From contig NZ_JAERRF010000010.1 of the NCBI RefSeq assembly GCF_016741875.1, positions 1 through 64,000 of the forward strand: a DNA stretch of 64,000 nt, in the 5' to 3' direction. The notes beneath the pieces were generated by a model. That model saw only the letters and a list, made by a program, of their open reading frames with translations, did no database searches and was not told where the DNA came from. The DNA comes from Streptomyces coffeae (GTDB lineage: Bacteria; Actinomycetota; Actinomycetes; Streptomycetales; Streptomycetaceae). The position numbers and the translations under genes are program-made. Each line of letters opens with the position of its first letter. Positions within the stretch are counted from its first letter, which is position 1. Positions 38,486 to 47,839 of this stretch are shown piece by piece.

Positions 38486-40423
38486 ATGACAGGTCCGCTC
38501 ACGGCTCTACGCGCACGGCGCTCGCCGGATCAGGCGGAGGCGCGCGAGGAGAAGCGGGCGGAAGATGCCGGGCGCCCCAGACGGCGGCGGAAGCGGCCGG
38601 TGCGGCGGACCGGGATACGCCGCTTCTTCACCTGGCGGAAGCTGCTGATCTACATCCTCTCCCTGTTCACCCTGCTCATCGGGGCGTTCACGGTGCTCTA
38701 CTACGCCATCGACATCCCCCAGGCCAATGCCCAGGCGAAGGCGGAGAGCAATGTGTACAAGTTCAGCGACGGTACGATCCTGGCCCGCACGGGCGATATC
38801 AACCGTGAGTCGGTGCCCATCAGCAAGGTGCCCAAGCCGGTGCAGCGCGCCTTTGTCGCCGCCGAGAACAAGTCCTTCTACCAGGACTCGGGCGTCGATC
38901 CGATGGGTGTGCTGCGCGGCATGGCCAACACCGTGTCCGGGAAGGGCGCACAGGGCGGTTCGACCATCACCCAGCAGTACGTCAAGAACTACTACCTGAG
39001 CCAGGAACAGACGGTCACCCGCAAGATCAAGGAGCTGGTGATCTCGCTCAAGGTCGACCAGCGCAACTCCAAGGACGACATCCTCGCCGGATATCTGAAC
39101 ACCAGTTACTTCGGGCGGGTGGCCTACGGTATCCAGGCCGCGGCCCGCGCCTACTACGACAAGGAGGTCGGTGACCTCACGGTCGAGGAAGGCGCCTATC
39201 TGGCGGCGCTGGTGCAGGCCCCCAGCCAGTACGACTTGGCGGTGGCGAGTCCGACGGGCAAACGGATGGTCGTGCAGCGCTGGAACTACGTGCTCAACAA
39301 CATGGTCGAGATGGGCTGGCTGGACCGGGCGGAACGGCGGAAAATGCACTTCCCCGCGCCCGTAGCGCCCAAGCCCGCCCCCGGCCTCGGCGGCCGGGCC
39401 GGATATCTGGTCGACGCGGCTCGCAATGAGCTGATCGCCTCGGGCGTCAGCGAGCAGGAACTCGCCGCCGGAGGCTGGACGATCACGCTCAACGTGGATC
39501 GCGCCAAGCAGCGGGCTCTGGAGGAGTCCATGGCGCTGGCGCTCGGGAAGCCCGACGCCGACGGCAAGTCGGGCGGGGACACGAAGAACATCCAGGGCGG
39601 CGCGGTCTCGGTGGACCCGAGAAACGGCCGGGTCCTCGCGCTCTACGGCGGCCGGGACTACACCAAGCACTACCTGAACAACGCCACCCGCGGCGACTAC
39701 CAGGTGGGTCCGGTCTTCGAACCGGTCTCCTTCGGCTCGGCGATGGACGGCAAACTGGAGGACAGCACCGAGCCCGGATCACCGGCCTCGGTGCGCCGCA
39801 CCGCCGGCAAGCTCGGCATGGACACCGAGGGCGACGGCTTCCGGTCCGAGCAGTCGGTGCGGCTGGGGCTGATGGGGTCCAGTCCGCTGCGGATGGCCGG
39901 GGTCTACGCCTCGTTCAACCAGCACGGCAAGAAGGTCACCCCGTCCCTGGTGAAGTCGGCCGAACGCGGCGACGAGACGGCGCGGCTGCCGCAGGCGGTG
40001 GGCGACCAGGCGATCGGGCGGGGCACGGCCGACCTGGTCACCCGCTCGCTGCTCCCCGACCGCCCGCCCGCGGCAGGGTCCGTCCAGCGGCCCGTCGCGA
40101 GCAAGGGCGGGGTCTCCGACGACAAGAAGGCGTCCTGGTACATCGGCTACACCCCCGAACTGGTCACCTCCATGGCCCTGTTCGGCGAGAATGCCGAGAC
40201 CAAGAAGCCAATCAGGCTGCCGCACACCAGTAAGCGCCAGGTGGCCTCGATGTGGAACGCCTACACCAACCAGGCGCTGCGCGACACTCCCCCGTCCGGA
40301 TTCGACATCGAACCCGGGATGGGGGAGGGGGAGCCGCCGTCCCCGGGGCCGAGGAACACCGGACTACCGCCCGGCAAGCCCGGGAGCGGTGACCGCGAGG
40401 AGAAGGACAAGGCCACCCAGTAG
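38486..40423 (+). CDS. Class A PBP-like glycosyltransferase with inactive transpeptidase domain
   Basis: A 645-residue bitopic protein: basic cytosolic tail, one membrane helix (LLIYILSLFTLLIGAFTVLY), GT51 domain, then a penicillin-binding-type domain. GT51 looks active: FVAAENKSFYQDSGVDPMG with E127, then GGSTITQQYVKNYYLS and RKIKELVISLKVDQ, which build glycan strands from lipid II. In the transpeptidase domain the SxxK motif reads PVFE (P409, E412) and the KTG motif reads KGG (K540-G542), so acylation chemistry should be impossible. ATG 38486 has GGAGG 10 bases upstream. It follows the Cse-like envelope-stress genes by 139 bp and may be their target. Confidence 0.88.
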   Translation: MTGPLTALRARRSPDQAEAREEKRAEDAGRPRRRRKRPVRRTGIRRFFTWRKLLIYILSLFTLLIGAFTVLYYAIDIPQANAQAKAESNVYKFSDGTILARTGDINRESVPISKVPKPVQRAFVAAENKSFYQDSGVDPMGVLRGMANTVSGKGAQGGSTITQQYVKNYYLSQEQTVTRKIKELVISLKVDQRNSKDDILAGYLNTSYFGRVAYGIQAAARAYYDKEVGDLTVEEGAYLAALVQAPSQYDLAVASPTGKRMVVQRWNYVLNNMVEMGWLDRAERRKMHFPAPVAPKPAPGLGGRAGYLVDAARNELIASGVSEQELAAGGWTITLNVDRAKQRALEESMALALGKPDADGKSGGDTKNIQGGAVSVDPRNGRVLALYGGRDYTKHYLNNATRGDYQVGPVFEPVSFGSAMDGKLEDSTEPGSPASVRRTAGKLGMDTEGDGFRSEQSVRLGLMGSSPLRMAGVYASFNQHGKKVTPSLVKSAERGDETARLPQAVGDQAIGRGTADLVTRSLLPDRPPAAGSVQRPVASKGGVSDDKKASWYIGYTPELVTSMALFGENAETKKPIRLPHTSKRQVASMWNAYTNQALRDTPPSGFDIEPGMGEGEPPSPGPRNTGLPPGKPGSGDREEKDKATQ

Positions 40424-40716
40424 CCAGCCCACCAGCAGACGGTGGCGCAGCGCGCGATAGACCTCCTGGTACTCGGCCCGGAGCTCTTCGCAGCGCTGCG
40501 CCACCTGCCGCAGGTTCTGCTCGGTGACGGTCAACTGGTCCTGGACATAGAGGCGTTCGACCTCCGCCCGCTGGGCTGAGGTCAGCCATTCCATCCGCCC
40601 GGTGAAGCGGCGTGCCCGCTCCCGGGCGGTGTCGCGTTCCCGGTGGAGCAGCAGATAGCCCTCGATGCGGTTGATTCCGGCGGCGACGCCCCCGGACCCG
40701 GTGGCTCCGGCGGCGC

Positions 40717-40720
<4 letters not shown>
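40364..40720 (-). CDS. Small coiled-coil membrane protein coupled to ctaD
   Basis: A 118-residue protein starting at GTG 40720, whose GTGA overlaps the ctaD stop. AAGGAG lies 8 bases upstream. The middle is a helical, charged stretch (SAQRAEVERLYVQDQLTVTE, then LRQVAQRCEELRAEYQEVYR) that looks coiled-coil. The C-terminus has one membrane helix (LLVGWLLGGLVLLLAVTA). It is not a known oxidase subunit (not CtaC, CtaE or CtaF). Coupling suggests an assembly or regulatory partner for this CtaD. The last 60 bp overlap the end of the convergent PBP-like gene. Confidence 0.68.
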
Positions 40721-42393
<1,673 letters not shown>

Positions 42394-42402
42394 GTCCGGT
42401 AG

Positions 42403-42488
42403 GTGTCCGGCACCCTGCGCATCGTCACCGGCAGGCCGCTGAAATATTTCTTCTCGACAGGTGTGATGATCGGGGCCGTGCCGGACAC
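42403..42488. promoter_or_regulatory. Dyad-symmetric divergent promoter of ctaD and ECF sigma
   Basis: Three elements are mirror images about 42445.5, exactly midway between the two ATGs: GTGTCCGGCAC (42403-42413) with GTGCCGGACAC (42478-42488); ATCGTCAC (42421-42428) with GTGATGAT (42463-42470); and the central palindrome GAAATATTTC (42441-42450). Each start codon is nine bases from the outer element. The layout fits one -35 block shared by two promoters with matching -10 and leader sequences. Coordinates and matches are seen; promoter roles are inferred. Confidence 0.6.
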
Positions 42489-42497
42489 GTACCGATC

Positions 42498-43073
42498 ATG
42501 AGCACCGACGAAGCCTTCGACGCCGCCTATCGCGAGCATTACTGGGCGGTCAGCCGCTTCGTGGCACGACGCCTCGGCGACCAGACGGCCGATGTCGAGG
42601 AGGTGGTCGCCGAGGTCTTCGCGGTGGCCTGGCGGCGCCGTGCCGAACTGCCCGACCCACCGCTGCCGTGGCTGTACGGCGTGGCCCGGCACTGTCTGGC
42701 CAACACCGTGCGCGGCCGGGGCCGCTATCGCAGACTGCTGGCCAGACTGGGGCATCACGAGATGACCCGCGGCCCGCGCACGGTGCCGGCCCCCGATGCG
42801 GAACGGCCGGGCTCCTGGGTGCTGGAGGCGCTGGCCCGGCTCGGCGAGGCCGATCAGGAGGTGCTGCGGCTGACGACCTGGGAGGAGTTGTCCCTCGACG
42901 AGGTGAGCACGGTGCTGGGGTGCGGCCGGTCGGCGGCGGCCATGCGGCTGCACCGGGCACGGCGGCGGCTGCGGACGGAGATCGATCGGCTGCGGCGTAC
43001 GGATCCGGTCGCGCTGGGGTGCGCGAGCGGGACGACAGGCAACACGGCGAGCGACAAGGACGGACGGCCATGA
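42498..43073 (+). CDS. ECF RNA polymerase sigma factor
   Basis: A 191-residue ECF sigma factor: region 2 (YREHYWAVSRFVARRLGDQT, EEVVAEVFAVAWRRR) and region 4 (LGEADQEVLRLTTWEELSLD, then VLGCGRSAAAMRLHRARRRL). No C-terminal extension. ATG 42498 is chosen; the frame to 42366 crosses the symmetric promoter. The stop overlaps the ATG of the CU044_5270 protein gene (ATGA), the usual sigma/partner arrangement. Its symmetric promoter with ctaD suggests it transcribes both itself and the oxidase gene. Confidence 0.9.
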   Translation: MSTDEAFDAAYREHYWAVSRFVARRLGDQTADVEEVVAEVFAVAWRRRAELPDPPLPWLYGVARHCLANTVRGRGRYRRLLARLGHHEMTRGPRTVPAPDAERPGSWVLEALARLGEADQEVLRLTTWEELSLDEVSTVLGCGRSAAAMRLHRARRRLRTEIDRLRRTDPVALGCASGTTGNTASDKDGRP

Positions 43074-44056
43074 CCGATGAACTGGAACTCCTGCGCGACG
43101 CTGATCCCGTGTCCGCCGAGACCGGGCCCTGGCGGGACCGCCCGCTGGACGCCCGCGCCGAACTGCTGCTGCGGAGGCTGGGCCTCCAGCGGCGGCGCCG
43201 TACCGTCCGGCTCAGGCTGCTCGCCATCGAGGCCGTGGCGGCGGCCGCCGTCCTCGCCCTCGCGCTGACCGTTCCGGGCGGCGGCGCCCCGGCGGCCACC
43301 GCCGCCGACCTGGTGGCCGCGCCCCGCCCGCTGGTGGCACATGCTTCCCGTGCCGATGTACCGCTGGCGGAGATCGCCCGGCGGGCGCGTGCGGCGGCAA
43401 AGGAGACCCCGGGCAAGAGTGTCATGGGCAGCCATGTGCAGAGCTGGTCGATGGGGATGGAGCCGGGGAAGGACACGGTGACGACACCCGTGGAGTCGCT
43501 GACCCGCTGGAACGCGGACGGCAGCGGCTCCCGGCTCGAAGTGGCCACCGATCCGCGCTATCCGGGCCGTCCGGTCATCGATGACAGTACGCCGCCCCGT
43601 ACCGTCCACGACGGCAAGGTGCTGCGCCGGGAGAACTATCCGAAGGGCACCTACGGGGCCAACCAGGACTACTTCGAGGCCCCTCCGACCGGTGTCGCCG
43701 AGTTGCGCTCCTATCTCGCCGCGTGGTTGCCCGGCGCGGACAAGGACCCGGCGTCGCTGCTCTCGGCCGTCCAGTCGTTCCAGTCGGTGTGGACATTGGG
43801 CCCGCGCCAGATCGCGGACATCGCCACCCTGCTGTCCCGGGTCGAGGGGATGCGCCCGGCGGGCCGGGTCACCGACCGGCTGGGGCGGGAAGGGCAGGGG
43901 TTCCGGTTGTCCGCCGAGAGCGGCGGCCGGTATCTGGTCGTCCTCGACCCGGACGACGGACGGCTGCTGGACCTCGAGCTGACGGCCACCCGGGCCGAAC
44001 CCGAATACCGGCTCAAGGCGGGCGATGTGCTCTTCTACACCGCCTGGCGGGGGTGA
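43070..44056 (+). CDS. CU044_5270-family membrane protein, likely anti-sigma partner
   Basis: A 328-residue protein with a cytosolic N-terminus of about 48 residues (MTDELELLRDADPVSAETGP), one membrane helix (LLAIEAVAAAAVLALALTVP) and a large exported domain containing GSHVQSWSMGMEPGKD, then LRRENYPKGTYGANQDYFEA. This layout is that of CU044_5270-family proteins, regularly encoded directly after ECF sigma genes. They probably act as membrane anti-sigma factors that sense something outside, though no zinc-binding anti-sigma motif is seen. It is translationally coupled to the sigma gene. The longer upstream frame is a shadow of that gene. Confidence 0.83.
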   Translation: MTDELELLRDADPVSAETGPWRDRPLDARAELLLRRLGLQRRRRTVRLRLLAIEAVAAAAVLALALTVPGGGAPAATAADLVAAPRPLVAHASRADVPLAEIARRARAAAKETPGKSVMGSHVQSWSMGMEPGKDTVTTPVESLTRWNADGSGSRLEVATDPRYPGRPVIDDSTPPRTVHDGKVLRRENYPKGTYGANQDYFEAPPTGVAELRSYLAAWLPGADKDPASLLSAVQSFQSVWTLGPRQIADIATLLSRVEGMRPAGRVTDRLGREGQGFRLSAESGGRYLVVLDPDDGRLLDLELTATRAEPEYRLKAGDVLFYTAWRG

Positions 44057-44084
44057 CGGGCGCCCGTCCCGGCGCGGGCGGGGA

Positions 44085-44873
44085 TCAGGAGCCGTCCGGC
44101 TGGCAGTGCGGGCACCAGGTGCTGGTACGTCCCGCGATCCGGCCGCGGCGCAGCGGGCGGCCACAGCGCGGACAGTGTGGATCGGGGTCGTCTCGGTGGC
44201 CGGTGAGCCAGCCGGACCGGGCGGGCACCTGTCCCGCCCGTACGGAGGTGCGCAGCACCTGGCGCATCGCGGTGTGGAGCCGTCGGCGTTCGTCCGGTTC
44301 CAGTGTGTCCGCGCGGTGTTGGGGGTGGATCCGGGCCCGCCACAGGATCTCGTCGCCGAGCAGATTGCCGAGTCCGGCGACGACGGACTGGTCGATCAGG
44401 GTGGCCTTGACACCCCCGCGCCGGTCCGCCAGCCGTTCGTCGAGTCCGGCCCGGTCCAGGGTGAGCGCGTCGGGTCCCTGGGGGCCGAGGATGCGGTCGA
44501 TGTCGCTGTCGGTGGCGGCGAGCCAGATGCCGCGCAGCTTGCGCTGGTCCTCGTAGCCGAGGCGGCGGCCGTCGTCGAGGGTGAGGGCCACCCGCTCGAA
44601 CCGGCCGGGCTCCGCCCCCTCCTCGGCGCAGACCAGCCCTCCAGTCATCCCGAAGTGCAGCAGCAGCGAAGGTCCGTCGGTGGGGGCGATCAGCCACTTG
44701 CCGTGCCGCCGGGGCGCGGCGAAGCGGCGGCCTTCCAGTGCGCGCCGCAGCCGCCCCGGTGTCACGCCGTGCAGCACGCCCGGGTCGGCCACGTCGACCC
44801 GCTCGACGCGGCGGCCCTGTGCGCAGGAGGCCAGCGTGCGCCGGAACCCCTCGACATCGGGCAGCTCGGGCAT
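44085..44873 (-). CDS. Fpg/Nei-family DNA glycosylase
   Basis: A 262-residue bifunctional DNA glycosylase/AP lyase for oxidised bases. The N-terminal catalytic block is MPELPDVEGFRRTL (Pro2, Glu3), HGKWLIAPTDGPSLLLHFGM gives the conserved Lys-Trp strand, the H2TH region includes DQSVVAGLGNLLGDEILWRA, and the zinc finger is CPRCGRPL...CPHC with the catalytic arginine in GRIAGRTSTW. PELPDVE in place of PELPEVE is typical of an actinobacterial Nei-like subgroup, so 8-oxoguanine specificity is not assured. ATG 44873 is the natural start. Confidence 0.92.
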   Translation of the reverse strand: MPELPDVEGFRRTLASCAQGRRVERVDVADPGVLHGVTPGRLRRALEGRRFAAPRRHGKWLIAPTDGPSLLLHFGMTGGLVCAEEGAEPGRFERVALTLDDGRRLGYEDQRKLRGIWLAATDSDIDRILGPQGPDALTLDRAGLDERLADRRGGVKATLIDQSVVAGLGNLLGDEILWRARIHPQHRADTLEPDERRRLHTAMRQVLRTSVRAGQVPARSGWLTGHRDDPDPHCPRCGRPLRRGRIAGRTSTWCPHCQPDGS

Positions 44874-44960
44874 AGCGCCAGACTACGTTCGGGCCGCGGC
44901 GCGCGCATGTGCGCGCCCCAGGGGCCGGTCAGCCACCGGGGACGGCGGACACCGTGGCCC

Positions 44961-45719
44961 TTATGGGGCCGGGACCTCGGACAGCGCGGGCGCCGCGCCG
45001 CCGAACTCCTCGACCGCGCCGGCCACGATGGCCTCCAGCCGGGCGTGGTGGGCGCCGCGCCAGTAGACGCGCTCACAGGCGGTGCACCGGGCGAAGACGT
45101 CGTAGGTGCGCCGGGTGCCATGCTCCAGCTGTTCCCGGACCGCTTCCTTGTCGGCGTCCTCCAGCGGTCCGTTGCAGGCGGTGCAGCGGGTCCACGGCGC
45201 CAGGGGCGGGGTGAACCGGCCGAGCACATCGCGCAGTTGCTCATGGGGACGGTCGCTGTAGACGTACGCCCCCGCCCACAGCTCGCGCCTCCGCAGCAGC
45301 CCCCGGTCGCGGGAGAGCATCACCCGGCGCTGGGAGGCGGAGAGCGCGGCGAGCGCCGGATCCCCGATGTCCTCGCTCTCGTACGCGGCGTCCACGCCCA
45401 GCAGCCGCAGCCGCCGTGCGAGCGTGCCCAGGTGCACATCGAGCAGGAAGCGCAGCGGGGCGCCCGGCACCCGCTGCGGCCGGACCACCGGGCGCACCTC
45501 GACGGTCTCCCCCGCGCGCGGCACATGCGACACCGGGGTCTCCCGGCCGTCCACGAGCAGGGCGCCGACCTCGGTGAGCGGGACCCCGACCGACTCGATC
45601 ACATGCCCGAGAGTGGAGGCTCCGTCGGTGACGAGGGCCGTCCCTGCGCGGCGCCGTTCCGGGACGGCGAAAAACCGCAGTTCGGGGGCGAGGCTGAGGT
45701 GGATCTCCGGTCCGTTCAC
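44961..45719 (-). CDS. Mut7-C RNase-domain protein with ubiquitin-like N-terminus
   Basis: A 252-residue protein. Residues 1-80 are a beta-grasp (MoaD/ubiquitin-like) domain: LRFFAVPERRRAG, then LLVDGRETPVSHVPRAGETV. Residues 85-250 are Mut7-C, a PIN-like RNase fold, with FLLDVHLGTLARRLRLLGVD, VMLSRDRGLLRRRELW and zinc ribbon CTAC...CTAC. This domain pair is common in actinobacteria; role unknown, probably RNA cleavage. The start is GTG 45719; the ribosome site is weak, so the true start may differ slightly. Confidence 0.85.
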   Translation of the reverse strand: MNGPEIHLSLAPELRFFAVPERRRAGTALVTDGASTLGHVIESVGVPLTEVGALLVDGRETPVSHVPRAGETVEVRPVVRPQRVPGAPLRFLLDVHLGTLARRLRLLGVDAAYESEDIGDPALAALSASQRRVMLSRDRGLLRRRELWAGAYVYSDRPHEQLRDVLGRFTPPLAPWTRCTACNGPLEDADKEAVREQLEHGTRRTYDVFARCTACERVYWRGAHHARLEAIVAGAVEEFGGAAPALSEVPAP

Positions 45720-45954
45720 ACCGCCAGCATGCCAGGCGCACGGGCGCGGACGCGATCACTTATGCCGCCCGGGACGGGCCCGGGGCGGGACGGGCGCGGG
45801 ATCCACAGCTGGCGAGAATCCGTTGAAGCATGGCAATCACGCCACTGCTCATGATCGCGTACCAGGGCTAGCGTCGGCGGCGGCGCCCCGTTCGGGGCGT
45901 TCCGTTCCGTACCTGCGAAGGTTCCGCAACCGTGACGAAGGAAGCACTGCCGCT

Positions 45955-46473
45955 GTGACGAAATTCCTGCTCGCCGTGCATGTACTGGCCGCGATCATCG
46001 CGGTCGGTCCGGTGACCGTGGCGGCCAGTATGTTCCCCGCCGCCGCCCGCACGGCCCTGTCCGCGCCCGGGGACGTCCGGGCGACCGCCGTGCTGCGCAC
46101 CCTGCACCGGGTGTGCCGGGTGTACGCCGCCGTGGGGGTGGTGGTGCCCGTCTTCGGGCTGGCGACCGCCAACAGCCTGGGTGTCCTGAGGGACACCTGG
46201 CTGATCGTCTCCATCGTGCTCACCGGGCTCGCGGCGGCCGTGCTCGCCGGGCTGATGCTGCCCCGCCAGGGCGCGATCCTCGCCGGGCCGGCCGGTGCGG
46301 CGGACACCGGCAGCGGCGGTACGGACCCCGCTCCGGCGGCAGACACCGGGGACGCCGCCGGGGCCCGCCGGACAACGGCACGGCTGGCGATGTACACCGG
46401 GATGTTCAATCTGCTGTGGGCCACGGTCACCGTACTGATGATCGTCCGCCCCGGCTCCACCACCGGAGCGTGA
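45955..46473 (+). CDS. Membrane protein (DUF2269-like)
   Basis: A 172-residue protein with about four membrane helices: FLLAVHVLAAIIAVGPVTVA, a central VYAAVGVVVPVFGLATANSL, WLIVSIVLTGLAAAVLAGLM and LAMYTGMFNLLWATVTVLMI. The pattern recalls DUF2269 predicted membrane proteins. A Gly/Asp/Ala-rich cytosolic loop lies between helices 3 and 4. GTG 45955 is 11 bases after GAAGGAA; the open frame back to 45367 is not coding. It forms a pair with the next gene, which starts 2 bp after its stop. Confidence 0.68.
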   Translation: MTKFLLAVHVLAAIIAVGPVTVAASMFPAAARTALSAPGDVRATAVLRTLHRVCRVYAAVGVVVPVFGLATANSLGVLRDTWLIVSIVLTGLAAAVLAGLMLPRQGAILAGPAGAADTGSGGTDPAPAADTGDAAGARRTTARLAMYTGMFNLLWATVTVLMIVRPGSTTGA

Positions 46474-46475
46474 CG

Positions 46476-46739
46476 ATGGAAACCACCACACGTCCGCTGC
46501 GAATCGCCGCCGCCGTCGAACTGGCTTCGCTGATCGTGCTGCTGTCCAATCTGGCCACCGCACACTGGCCCGCCGTCTCCTCGGCGATGGGGCCGGTCCA
46601 CGGCTGTGCCTATCTGTTCGTCATCATCGCCACCGTCCGACGCCCGGGAGCGGGCGGGCAGGTGAAGCTGCTCTCCCTGATCCCGGGCATCGGCGGGCTG
46701 CTCGTGCTGCGCCGGCTCAGCGCTCCGGCGCGCGGTTAG
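46476..46739 (+). CDS. Small membrane protein (DUF3817-like)
   Basis: An 87-residue protein with helices at LRIAAAVELASLIVLLSNLA and VHGCAYLFVIIATV and a short C-terminal hydrophobic stretch. VELASLIVLLSN followed by GPVHGCAYL is the pattern of DUF3817 proteins. ATG 46476 has GGAG about 7 bases upstream and lies 2 bp after the previous gene, so the pair is an operon. Its stop abuts the stop of the convergent amidohydrolase with no gap. Function unknown. Confidence 0.7.
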   Translation: METTTRPLRIAAAVELASLIVLLSNLATAHWPAVSSAMGPVHGCAYLFVIIATVRRPGAGGQVKLLSLIPGIGGLLVLRRLSAPARG

Positions 46740-47789
46740 TCATTCGCGCACCGTGGCCCGCGACAGCGCGGGCAGCAGACGGCAGGCGTTGTCCCTGTTG
46801 ATACCGCGCCGCTGGGTCCCGTTGAGTGCCGGGTCGTTGTCGAGAGCGGGCGCCGTGACATCCGTGACGACACGGGTCGGGGTCGGCGGCCAGTCGCTCC
46901 CGTAGAGGATCCGGGAAGCGTCCACGGCCGACAGCAGACTGGGGGTGGCGGAGGGGGACATGGGGCCCGCGGTGTCGTAGTAGAAGCGATGCAGATAGTC
47001 GCGGACCCGGGAGCCCTCCACCTTCGGGGTGAGCTGATCGCTGAAGGTCTCCAGACGGCTTGCGAGATACGGGAGGAAACCACCGCCGTGCGGCAGGATG
47101 AAGGTGAGGTTCGGGTAGCGGTCCAGTGTCCCGTTGACGATGAGGCTGATGGCGGCACGGGTGGTGTCCATCAGGAAGTCGCACAGGAACGGCGGCACTC
47201 CCGGCAACCCGGCCTCGTCGCCGGGCAGTTCCATGGGGTGGGTGCTGATGACGGCGGAGCGTTCATCGAGCTCCGCCAGCAGCGCGTCATGGGACGGATC
47301 GCCGAGGAAGGTCCCGCGGACACTGGTGCGGGTGCTCACCCCGACCGCGCCGAGCTCGTCCATGCCGTAGGTCACGGACCAGCGGGACAGCTCCATGTTG
47401 TCCAGGAAGATCGGGGCGAAGAAGGCGAAGCGCTCGGGATGGGCACTGACGAGATCGCCCGCGGAGCGCAGTGCGACACGGGCGCTCTCCTTGCGCAGCG
47501 GGGGCTCCCGCAGGCGTCCCAGCATCGCGACGGTGAGCACACTGGTGCGGATGCCCGCCCCGTCCATCAGGGTGAGCGCGCTGTCCAGGTCCCACTGTGT
47601 CCACCACGGAAGCCTGCCGCGCTGGACAACTCCCTTGCTCTCGGCCCAGGTGAGCCATTCCGGCGCGGTGTAGTGGTGGTGGACGTCCACCCGTGACCGC
47701 CGTGCGTCATCCCCCGGCGGTGTGCTGGAGCGATCCGCCGGGACGGAGTCATCGGCGAGTGCTGTGTCTGAGGTGTTGAGCGGTGACAT
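46740..47789 (-). CDS. Amidohydrolase-family decarboxylase (ACMSD/resorcylate type)
   Basis: A 349-residue TIM-barrel amidohydrolase of the amidohydrolase-2 (ACMSD) group, mostly nonoxidative decarboxylases of aromatic acids. Metal-site motifs are RVDVHHHYTAPEW, ISTHPMELPG, FILPHGGGFLPYLASR and LYGSDWPPTPT. Relatives include gamma-resorcylate, 6-methylsalicylate and aminocarboxymuconate-semialdehyde decarboxylases; the exact substrate cannot be told. ATG 47789 has AGGAG 4-5 bases upstream. It lies 50 bp downstream of the flavin monooxygenase, a pairing suited to aromatic acid breakdown or tailoring. Confidence 0.85.
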   Translation of the reverse strand: MSPLNTSDTALADDSVPADRSSTPPGDDARRSRVDVHHHYTAPEWLTWAESKGVVQRGRLPWWTQWDLDSALTLMDGAGIRTSVLTVAMLGRLREPPLRKESARVALRSAGDLVSAHPERFAFFAPIFLDNMELSRWSVTYGMDELGAVGVSTRTSVRGTFLGDPSHDALLAELDERSAVISTHPMELPGDEAGLPGVPPFLCDFLMDTTRAAISLIVNGTLDRYPNLTFILPHGGGFLPYLASRLETFSDQLTPKVEGSRVRDYLHRFYYDTAGPMSPSATPSLLSAVDASRILYGSDWPPTPTRVVTDVTAPALDNDPALNGTQRRGINRDNACRLLPALSRATVRE

Positions 47790-47839
47790 CGGACTCCTCG
47801 GAAACGTCAAGGGTGAACGGAACGGTGCCGGGCGGGGGT

